Source: Ktedonobacteraceae bacterium (lineage in GTDB: Bacteria; Chloroflexota; Ktedonobacteria; Ktedonobacterales; Ktedonobacteraceae). Taken from it: a stretch of DNA of 14,285 bases. The notes beneath the pieces are model-generated. The model saw only the letters and a program-made list of their open reading frames with translations. It was not told the origin of the DNA and did not search any database. The stretch is from positions 1-14,285 of the forward strand of contig JAFMRP010000034.1 in assembly GCA_017354095.1 (NCBI GenBank). Direction: 5' to 3'. This document shows, piece by piece, positions 1-5,338 of this stretch (within the stretch, counting starts at the first letter, position 1; every line of letters starts with the position of its first letter). A program made the position numbers and the translations under genes.

Positions 1-145
1 GCTTGTCGGGGCCGCCTCGCACATGCACAATACCACGACAATTGGGGCAATACAGCTGGCGCGTGCGCGACCAGTCTTGTAACTGCTCCGGCGGCGTCTC
101 CTCAGCGACAATCGGCTGCCCCTCTGGTCCATATGCAACAAGCAT
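1..145 (-). CDS. CoiA-like competence protein, N-terminal part (cut by window edge)
   Basis: Reading leftward from an ATG at 143-145, 48 codons are open to the window edge. The peptide starts MLVAYGPEGQPIVAEE, continues with an Asp-Trp-Ser-Arg segment, and then has YCPNCRGIVHVRGG. A Met-Leu-x-Ala start followed by a Cys-Pro-x-Cys zinc-knuckle-like pair (residues about 33-36) is the typical N-terminus of the CoiA family, whose full members carry a nuclease-like domain and are linked to DNA uptake and recombination during competence. A GAGGA ribosome site lies about 7 bases upstream of the ATG. An in-frame stop lies further upstream, so the start is well bounded. A good promoter (195-223) precedes it. 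The catalytic part lies outside the window, so the family call rests only on the N-terminal motif; another zinc-ribbon protein cannot be excluded. Confidence 0.6.
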   Translation of the reverse strand, partial: MLVAYGPEGQPIVAEETPPEQLQDWSRTRQLYCPNCRGIVHVRGGPDK

Positions 146-163
146 ATACCTATCCTCGCTTGA

Positions 164-210
164 GAGAAAAAAAGAACAGGCGTCCTATACAAACAGTATA
201 GCACGCCTGT
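164..210 (-). terminator. Intrinsic terminator of the proline-repeat membrane protein gene
   Basis: On the minus strand, 34 bases after the stop codon at 245, lies a hairpin with outer arms ACAGGCGT / ACGCCTGT (176-183 / 203-210), a C-C mismatch, inner arms CTATAC / GTATAG (185-190 / 196-201) and a 5-base loop. It is followed at once by a TTCTTTTTTT tract (down to about 164). A stem of 14 pairs followed by a T run is a standard Rho-independent terminator for the gene ending at 245. The same dyad contains the -10 of the next promoter. Confidence 0.75.
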
Positions 211-223
211 CGCGCTTTGACTA
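195..223 (-). promoter_or_regulatory. Promoter of the CoiA-like gene
   Basis: The minus strand has TAGTCA (223-218; 4 of 6 to TTGACA), a 17-base spacer and TATACT (200-195), with an extended -10 TG one base upstream. Predicted transcription starts near 188, about 40 bases before the ATG at 145. The -10 lies inside the terminator dyad of the preceding gene. The 13-base core AACAGTATAGCAC (192-204 on the plus strand) recurs exactly at 3321-3333, upstream of the transporter. Confidence 0.55.
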
Positions 224-244
224 GCCTCAGCCCGCTTGTGATGG

Positions 245-1774
245 TCAGGCTGCTCCCGCCTGAAGCGGTGGTGCATGGGTGGTGGGTGTAGCGGTACCCG
301 CTGCGTCATGTGCCACGATCTGAATCGCTTTTGCGTCGCCTGGCAGGTGACGACCCCAGCCGGAAAGGCTGAGATCCGTGACTTGAGATGAGAATTGCTG
401 GGAGAGAATCGTCTTTGCCTCGTCTTGCGATTTCCCCGCTATCGCCTGCGTTAGAGCCTGCTTCCCGGCGGCGTCAAGCTTCACCGCCCAGTCACTCATA
501 ACCGAGATGCGTATCGAACCGGTGAAGGAGGTCGTGTCAGAACTGATTTGACGGACAAAGCCCAGGTGAGGACCAAACTGCTTGCTCGCCGCTTGCTGCA
601 TGTCGCTCTGTATCCAGTCCTGCACCCCCTGCTGATCATATGCCGTCCCCTTGCAGGTTACCGTGCCCTTGGCTGTGACAGTTCCTCCAGGCGTGCCGGA
701 CTTGGGCTGCGTCTGAATTTTAGGTGTGCATTGCATGTCGAGTAACCCCTCGCCCGTATGCAGCTCTTGGCGCAGATTCTGCTGGGCCATCTGCTGTAAC
801 TGCGCTGTGAGATCGGTTTCCACCTGGTTGAGATCGGTCGACTCTACCATAGGACCGTCATAGCTATCTCTACCTCCGCTGAATGCTGCAGGGTTGGAAA
901 CGTGGACGATCAGTCCAGGATCATCTCCGGGGTTATAGTCACCGTTGATGAAAAAGGCTCCAACATTACCTACTTTTCCGGCTTTTGCAATATGCGCCGG
1001 TACGGTGGTGGATTGATTGGGGGAAAGCATGATATATGGATATTCATCCGTCTCGACGTCAAGGCCATTTGGCCCGTGGATAATCATGTTCTTGATAGCG
1101 CCCGACGAGGTCGCGTTCTGCGGGGTAATTACCAACTGCCCTTTGGCCTGGGCCGCGTCCAGATGACCCGTACTGGTGGTCTTCTCCTTTTTGGTCTGGC
1201 TGGGCGTGGTGTAGGAGACCTGGCGAGCCGCTAGCAGGTTGCTCGCGACGTCTGTATGATTGCTCGTGGTGAATGTGTGCGACTGGCTCAATGTCTGATG
1301 CTTGGGCACCAGTGTCACTGTCGCGGCGGATGCCGGCAGCAAAACGTACGACAGTATCCCCAGACCACACAGAATTATCACCGCAGCGCCGATGAGCAGG
1401 ATAGGCATAAGGCGAACAGGCCTCCCACTGCGCTGTGGCGGCGTTGGTGGCGTTGGAATGAAACCAGGCTGTGCCTCCCATGGCTGCTGGCCCCCTGGAG
1501 GAGGTGGCGTGGGAGAAAATCCGGGCTGGGCCCCCCACGGCTGCTGTTCCCCCGATGGAGGAGGTGGCGTGGGAGAAAATCCCGACTGTGCTCCCCATGG
1601 CTGCTGCTCCCCTGGTGGCGGCGGTGTGGGAGGAAATCCTGGTGAAGATCCCCAGGAATGCTGCTCCGCCGGCGGAGGGGCGGACCATGGTTGAGCCCCC
1701 CACGGCTGCTGCTCCGTCGTTTGGTCGGGCTGGCTAGGCGGTGTGTTGTATGGGTGAGAAGGATCATAAGACAT
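245..1774 (-). CDS. Proline-rich repeat, membrane-anchored protein with baseplate J/gp47-like domain
   Basis: A 509-residue protein. Residues 1-120 are cytoplasmic and Pro/Gln/Gly-rich, with five imperfect repeats of about 19-20 residues (core EQQPWGAQPGFSPTPPPP, residues 21-113). One transmembrane helix follows (about 122-146, after RSGRPVRLMP), then an outer region beginning ATVTLVP. Residues about 210-280 contain AKGQLVITPQN and VPAHIAKAGKVGNVGA, resembling the 'V-A-G-x-x-G-N-V' strand pattern of chloroflexal proteins annotated as baseplate J/gp47 family. The tail to 509 has two further beta-rich stretches and no catalytic motif I recognise. I chose the ATG at 1774 because AAAGGGAG lies 8 bases upstream; an in-frame start at 1849 would add 25 residues but has no ribosome site. 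A perfect TATAAT precedes the gene and a terminator follows it. The role is unknown: a cell-surface or envelope protein is likely, and true phage baseplate function is unlikely because no phage genes are nearby. Confidence 0.7.
   Translation of the reverse strand: MSYDPSHPYNTPPSQPDQTTEQQPWGAQPWSAPPPAEQHSWGSSPGFPPTPPPPGEQQPWGAQSGFSPTPPPPSGEQQPWGAQPGFSPTPPPPGGQQPWEAQPGFIPTPPTPPQRSGRPVRLMPILLIGAAVIILCGLGILSYVLLPASAATVTLVPKHQTLSQSHTFTTSNHTDVASNLLAARQVSYTTPSQTKKEKTTSTGHLDAAQAKGQLVITPQNATSSGAIKNMIIHGPNGLDVETDEYPYIMLSPNQSTTVPAHIAKAGKVGNVGAFFINGDYNPGDDPGLIVHVSNPAAFSGGRDSYDGPMVESTDLNQVETDLTAQLQQMAQQNLRQELHTGEGLLDMQCTPKIQTQPKSGTPGGTVTAKGTVTCKGTAYDQQGVQDWIQSDMQQAASKQFGPHLGFVRQISSDTTSFTGSIRISVMSDWAVKLDAAGKQALTQAIAGKSQDEAKTILSQQFSSQVTDLSLSGWGRHLPGDAKAIQIVAHDAAGTATPTTHAPPLQAGAA
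1436..1714 (-). repeat. In-frame tandem repeat, near 60-bp period
   Basis: Inside the proline-rich gene, the segments starting at 1501 and 1561 share GAGGTGGCGTGGGAGAAAAT at exactly 60-bp spacing. Diverged copies flank them (from about 1441 and 1621). Each unit encodes about 20 residues of the EQQPWGAQPGFSPTPPPP type. The period is a multiple of three, so copy-number changes would keep the frame. Confidence 0.8.
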
Positions 1775-1831
1775 GTAAATGACTCCCTTTGAATATATCG
1801 CATCTCTTACATGGTCTACTGAACAGTTTTC

Positions 1832-1837
1832 ATTATA
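1832..1837 (-). promoter_or_regulatory. Probable -10 element of the proline-repeat gene
   Basis: A perfect TATAAT is read on the minus strand in the 105-base gap after the transporter stop, about 57 bases before the ATG at 1774. No good -35 is visible at 16-18 bases. It suggests the gene has its own promoter rather than depending only on read-through from the transporter. Confidence 0.4.
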
Positions 1838-1879
1838 GCCCCCTTGCACGCGTATCAGCAGAGGGAAAGAGGGACAATT

Positions 1880-3097
1880 TTATCGCTCTTTATATCCGAT
1901 CAGTGCCAGCAATATCAGCAACGGTGCACTGCCCAGCAGCGCCAGCCCGGCCAGCAGGCCAGATTGTCCCGCGAGCACACCCACGATGCCCGGCAATACC
2001 ATTTCAAAAGGCGCTCCCAGTCCCACAATTGTCCGTACCAATCCCGAACGACCCGGCATCTGCGCGTAGGCCCGCGCCTTGGCCACCGGATACCAGCCCG
2101 CTGCGCCCAGGCTCACGACAAACAATGCCAGTCCTGCCAGCCACACGTTGCGCACGCTTAGAAACAACACCATTGCCGCCAGCACCAGCATAGCCATCCC
2201 GGCCAGCAGCCGGTGCGGTGTTTCACTGGCCGCGCGCCTGAGCCACGGCCAACGATCCAGTAGCGTGAGGCCGAGTAACCCGCCCAGCAGGCCAATTGTC
2301 AGTATGATGCCGATCGCGGCCTGGCTGGCATGCAAGATGTCTCTCAGGTAGAGGGAGGCAAAGCCCAGAAAAACTTCGTCAACCATTGTTGGTATCAGCG
2401 CCAGTACTGCCCAGCGCAGCAGCACGGGATTACGCAGTGCCTGAACGATAACCTTCCGGGTACTTTCATGGTTATCTCCCGCTTGGTCGCTCGCTATAAC
2501 GCTCGATCCCGGAAAGCGCTGTAGCGCCGTCACGACAAACAGCCCTCCCCAGATAGCCGCTGCCAGCCAGCACAATCCCGGCCAGCCCAGTTGCAAGCCA
2601 GCAATAAACGCCACCGCTAGCGGTGCCAGAAAATCACCGACGCTTGACAGCAGCGTCCAGCGAGTCATCGTGCGCGTGCTTGCTGCGGGATCATGATCGA
2701 TGAGCATCGCCTGTGCTAGCCCGACAGCCGCGCTGCCCGCTGGATGATAGAGCGCGAACGCGATCAGCAGCATGACATAGTTCGAGGCATAACCCGCCAG
2801 TACAAAGCTCAATACCAGCAGGAGCAGGCCACCGAGAATCCATAAACGCTTCGAACCCCGGTCGCTCAGCAGGTTAATCACCGGCTCAAGCAACATGGCC
2901 GAGCAGGCGCCAACTGTGAAAAGTAGCCCCGCCTGCTCGTAGCTCAACCCCAGATGATCGCGTATCAATGGCAGACCCACAATCGGCAGCCCCGCGACAA
3001 TCTCGTCCAGCAAGCCATAGCTGAGCAGCGTGGCACGCGCATACGAAGCAGCAGCCAGGCGCGTACCCAGCAATTGACGTAAATATTCTAAACGCAT
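1880..3097 (-). CDS. Major facilitator superfamily (MFS) transporter
   Basis: 405 residues with about 12 hydrophobic segments in two six-helix halves, the usual MFS length. Residues 77-86 (NLLSDRGSKR) form the conserved loop between helices 2 and 3 (motif A type, D-R-G-x-K-R). YHPAGSAAVGLAQA (about 117-130) resembles the His-Pro-x-Gly segment of fosmidomycin-resistance (Fsr)-like exporters. This hints at drug or metabolite efflux, but the substrate cannot be read from sequence. The ATG at 3097 has GGGAG 7 bases upstream. That ribosome site lies wholly inside a long inverted repeat (3104-3158), and the leader holds further dyads, so translation is likely controlled at the RNA level. The gene is divergent from the amidohydrolase. 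No Walker motif is present, so it is a secondary carrier. Confidence 0.85.
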   Translation of the reverse strand: MRLEYLRQLLGTRLAAASYARATLLSYGLLDEIVAGLPIVGLPLIRDHLGLSYEQAGLLFTVGACSAMLLEPVINLLSDRGSKRLWILGGLLLLVLSFVLAGYASNYVMLLIAFALYHPAGSAAVGLAQAMLIDHDPAASTRTMTRWTLLSSVGDFLAPLAVAFIAGLQLGWPGLCWLAAAIWGGLFVVTALQRFPGSSVIASDQAGDNHESTRKVIVQALRNPVLLRWAVLALIPTMVDEVFLGFASLYLRDILHASQAAIGIILTIGLLGGLLGLTLLDRWPWLRRAASETPHRLLAGMAMLVLAAMVLFLSVRNVWLAGLALFVVSLGAAGWYPVAKARAYAQMPGRSGLVRTIVGLGAPFEMVLPGIVGVLAGQSGLLAGLALLGSAPLLILLALIGYKER

Positions 3098-3103
3098 AAA
3101 TTA

Positions 3104-3158
3104 CTCCCTGAAAAATGTCCAATAGAGGCCAGTAACAAAAGCAACATGTTTCAGGGAG
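3104..3158 (-). promoter_or_regulatory. Leader stem that buries the transporter ribosome site
   Basis: In the minus-strand RNA, the 5' arm CTCCCTGAAACATGT (3158-3144) pairs with the 3' arm ACATTTTTCAGGGAG (3118-3104), giving 14 of 15 pairs with one C-U mismatch and a 25-base loop. The AGGGAG that serves as Shine-Dalgarno for the ATG at 3097 is entirely within the 3' arm. When the stem forms, initiation should be blocked. The arrangement is directly visible; the regulatory role is inferred. A DNA operator is the alternative. Confidence 0.55.
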
Positions 3159-3167
3159 AGGTGGAGG

Positions 3168-3237
3168 AGCACGTGCTAAAACACCACGAACGGCACGTAC
3201 CGCTCGTGCATATCGTTTCCCTGGATAGGCGTCCAGG
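3168..3237 (-). other. Cluster of three dyads in the transporter leader
   Basis: Three inverted repeats lie between the predicted promoter and the ribosome-site stem: a perfect palindrome AGCACGTGCT (3168-3177); a 24-base imperfect palindrome with arms CACGAACGG / CCGCTCGTG (3185-3193 / 3200-3208) around a central ACGT; and a hairpin CCTGGA / TCCAGG (3220-3225 / 3232-3237). GCACG/CGTGC blocks occur in both of the first two, so alternative pairings are possible. They could be folds of a regulatory RNA or binding sites for a regulator of the divergent genes. I cannot match them to a known riboswitch. Confidence 0.4.
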
Positions 3238-3323
3238 TGTATGATGTAATAGTAATCTTCAGCCTAACAGGGGCTGCGCATACCCATCATGATTCAACGT
3301 CCTTGCCATATATGATGAACAAC

Positions 3324-3332
3324 AGTATAGCA
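3324..3332 (-). promoter_or_regulatory. Extended -10 promoter for the transporter
   Basis: TG-C-TATACT is read on the minus strand, with no recognisable -35. It lies in a 13-base block identical to the promoter core before the CoiA-like gene (192-204). The predicted start near 3317 gives a leader of about 220 bases, unusually long. The rest of 3098-3472 holds the dyads already listed and the promoter of the divergent gene; I see no further gene in it. Confidence 0.4.
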
Positions 3333-3356
3333 CAACTGTGCTCTCCGCTGCTGACA

Positions 3357-3385
3357 TTGCGCGCGTTCTCGCAAAGTGCTATGCT
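3357..3385 (+). promoter_or_regulatory. Sigma-70-type promoter of the amidohydrolase gene
   Basis: TTGCGC (3357-3362), a 17-base spacer and TATGCT (3380-3385), with an extended -10 TG at 3377-3378. Predicted transcription begins near 3392, about 80 bases before the ATG at 3473. Confidence 0.5.
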
Positions 3386-3472
3386 GTGCTCAACATATAG
3401 CGATGCTTCCAGGAGCCAGAAAAAGCCCCTGAGAACATAAAAATCTTGAAGGTCGAGAAGAGAGGAACCTGC

Positions 3473-4606
3473 ATGCTTGACCTGTCCGGCTTACCGGTGG
3501 TGGACAATCATTGCCATCCGGTGCTGCGGGAGCAGCACATGGATGTAATGCAGTTTCGTAGTTATTTTTCCGAGGCAACCCACCCGGACTTTGCCCAGCA
3601 GCACATACCCCACACTATCTATTATTTATGGCTCTTGCACCAGCTTACAGCACTCTACTGGTCAGAGCGGCGCGAGGACGCCTTGATCGCGGCTCGCAAC
3701 CGCTTTACCTCCGATGAACTGCTTAGAAAATTGATCCAATCCGCTAATATCGAAACGCTGATCCTCGATATCGCATATCCTGCGCCCGATCGCTGCTACT
3801 CCTCCGAAACTATGGCGGAGATCGGCGGCTGCCGCGTCGCGAAACTGCTCCGCCTGGAGACGCTGATGGAACAGCTCATCATGGTCTTCGGCGACTTCGA
3901 TGAAGTAGTAGAGCGCCTGGCCAGCGAGGTGACGAATGCCCGCGAGCACGGCTTCTGCGCCTTGAAAAGCATTGTGGCCTATCGCACCGGCCTCATGGTG
4001 TCCGAGTGGAGCAAGGATAAAGCGGCACGAGCCTTCATCGAAGCGCGAGCCGAAGCAACGAAGACAGGCAAGTTGCGCGTTACGCAGAAACCTCTCATCG
4101 ACTATCTATTACACGTCGCCTTCGCCCGGGCCGCTAAACAGCGCCTCCCCATCCAGTTCCATACCGGCTACGGCGACAACGATGCCGACCTGCGCCTGGG
4201 TAATCCCCTTCATCTGCGCGCGGTACTGGAAAAACGCGAATACTGGGACATGCCGGTTGTCCTGCTGCACGAAAGTTATCCCTATACCGAGCCGGGGGCT
4301 TATCTGGCCGCGGTCTACCCACATGTCTATTTCGATCTCTCCTACACTATCCCATTTGTTGAGAAACTGGAGATGCTGGCCTTCACGCGCCAGGCACTCA
4401 GCGTTGCCCCCGCCAGTAAATTGCTATACAGCTCCGACGGCATCTACGTCCCGGAGATGCACTGGGCAGGTGCCATGCGCGGACGCTCCGTCATCGGACA
4501 GGCCCTGGGCGAGATGATCAAAATTGGCGAGATCGATGTGCAGGAAGGTTTCGCCCTGGCAAAATTGATCCTGCACGACAACGCCTGCGCCCTTTACAAC
4601 CTCTAA
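3473..4606 (+). CDS. FluG-like amidohydrolase (metal-dependent hydrolase)
   Basis: 377 residues. VVDNHCHP at residues 9-16 gives the first-strand metal pair H13 and H15. Further expected ligands and active-site residues follow: the strand ALKSIVAYRTG (K165), PIQFHTGYGDNDADL (H230), VVLLHESYPY (H266) and LLYSSDG (D322). The order HxH, Lys, His, His, Asp and the phrase 'FHTGYGD' match the amidohydrolase domain of fungal FluG and plant nodulin-6-like proteins, a TIM-barrel hydrolase that in FluG is fused to a glutamine-synthetase domain. Here it stands alone. The protein has no signal peptide, so it is cytoplasmic. The true substrate is unknown; cleavage of an amide of glutamate or of a polyamine conjugate is a guess from the family. 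The start is the ATG with AGAGAGG 7 bases upstream; a TTG at 3446 would add nine residues without a ribosome site. Confidence 0.82.
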   Translation: MLDLSGLPVVDNHCHPVLREQHMDVMQFRSYFSEATHPDFAQQHIPHTIYYLWLLHQLTALYWSERREDALIAARNRFTSDELLRKLIQSANIETLILDIAYPAPDRCYSSETMAEIGGCRVAKLLRLETLMEQLIMVFGDFDEVVERLASEVTNAREHGFCALKSIVAYRTGLMVSEWSKDKAARAFIEARAEATKTGKLRVTQKPLIDYLLHVAFARAAKQRLPIQFHTGYGDNDADLRLGNPLHLRAVLEKREYWDMPVVLLHESYPYTEPGAYLAAVYPHVYFDLSYTIPFVEKLEMLAFTRQALSVAPASKLLYSSDGIYVPEMHWAGAMRGRSVIGQALGEMIKIGEIDVQEGFALAKLILHDNACALYNL

Positions 4607-4648
4607 TTTTATTTTGTGGGAAAGAGGCAGCGACGAACTCGTCTCGTA

Positions 4649-4694
4649 GGGGCAGGGGGCGGAGAGGTGGGGGATGGGGCCCTTGAGGCTGCCC
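4649..4694. repeat. G-rich intergenic element with inverted ends
   Basis: In the 143-base gap before the Nudix gene, the plus strand has four G runs (4649-4652, 4655-4659, 4669-4673, 4676-4679) with loops of 2, 9 and 2 bases. GGGCAG (4650-4655) is complementary to CTGCCC (4689-4694). The GTAGGGGCAG...CTGCCC layout resembles interspersed intergenic repeats I associate with Chloroflexota genomes. Only one copy is in the window, so its repeat nature is inferred. It is not a clear terminator because no T run follows. Confidence 0.4.
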
Positions 4695-4749
4695 ATCATT
4701 CAAACAAATAACTCGCACATCAGCATAATAGAGAAAGCGCAAAACGACC

Positions 4750-5256
4750 ATGAGCAATAAAAATACATGTGACCCGGACCTACAAAATAAAACCGACTTT
4801 GAGGGCGAAAACACACCCACACGTTCCGCCCACTTCCGCATTGCCGTCAATGCCCTCGTCTTCGTCGAAGACCGCGTGCTGCTGGCCCATCGGCGCGATA
4901 TCGATTGGTGGAATCTGCCCGGTGGCGGCATGGAGATCGGCGAAACGATCGAAGAAGCCCTGCACCGCGAAGTCCTGGAAGAAACCGGGCTGGAAGTCGC
5001 GATCATACGCCTGGTCGGCCTCTATTCAAAGCCGCAAAAGCAAGAGGTTGTTATGACCTTCCTCGCTCGTATCATTGGTGGCACTTTGATGACTACTACC
5101 GAATCACGCGAGTGCCGCTTCTTCCTGCCTCACGAGTTGCCATACAATATTTTGCCCAAACATCGCCAGCGGATCGAAGACGCTTTGCTGAACCAATCTC
5201 AAGCCATTATTCGTGATCAGCGTAGTACAACGCGAGAAGACCAGCAGGCCGTATAG
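4750..5256 (+). CDS. Nudix hydrolase
   Basis: 168 residues. The Nudix box GX5EX7REVLEETGL is complete at residues 59-81 (G59, E65, R73-E74, E77-E78, G80), so Mg2+-dependent hydrolysis of a nucleoside diphosphate linked to another group is expected. The preceding WWNLPGGGMEIGET is typical of the wider MutT/NUDIX fold. The substrate cannot be told: NTP clean-up, ADP-ribose or NAD-type compounds are all possible. The first 28 residues (polar, with a Cys) lie before the domain and may be partly non-essential. The ribosome site is weak (GAGAAAG about 12 bases upstream of the ATG). The flavoenzyme gene follows 82 bases downstream without an obvious promoter or terminator between, so the two may be co-transcribed. 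Confidence 0.9.
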   Translation: MSNKNTCDPDLQNKTDFEGENTPTRSAHFRIAVNALVFVEDRVLLAHRRDIDWWNLPGGGMEIGETIEEALHREVLEETGLEVAIIRLVGLYSKPQKQEVVMTFLARIIGGTLMTTTESRECRFFLPHELPYNILPKHRQRIEDALLNQSQAIIRDQRSTTREDQQAV

Positions 5257-5338
5257 TAACCCGGCTGAACCTTTTCCACGCCTCGTCGTTTTGATTGGCC
5301 CTGTTTTGTGTTCCGTTCCGTGGAGGGAGAGTATCATC

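Noticed and set aside
3..224. Plus-strand 73-codon frame at the left edge
   Set aside because: It is antisense to the CoiA-like start and runs through the terminator hairpin; no ribosome site or motif.
1059..1703. A 214-codon minus-strand frame and several long frames on both strands over the proline-rich gene
   Set aside because: They arise from the GC-rich 60-bp repeats; the products have no domain, and the 245-1774 frame alone has a ribosome site, signal anchor and family features.
245..1774. Phage tail or contractile injection system locus suggested by the baseplate-J-like domain
   Set aside because: No sheath, tube, spike or ATPase genes nearby, and the protein is membrane-anchored with a proline-rich cytoplasmic tail.
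3098..3330. Guanidine (mini-ykkC), T-box, or other known riboswitch in the transporter leader
   Set aside because: Loops do not show the ACGR pair of mini-ykkC, and no T-box GGTGG-type bulge or other consensus core was found by eye; left as an unclassified leader.
3446..3472. Upstream TTG start of the amidohydrolase
   Set aside because: No ribosome site; AGAGAGG is placed correctly for the ATG at 3473.
3972..4517. 181-codon plus-strand frame inside the amidohydrolase gene
   Set aside because: Shadow frame rich in Ser, Pro and Arg with no motif; the overlapping frame carries all metal ligands.
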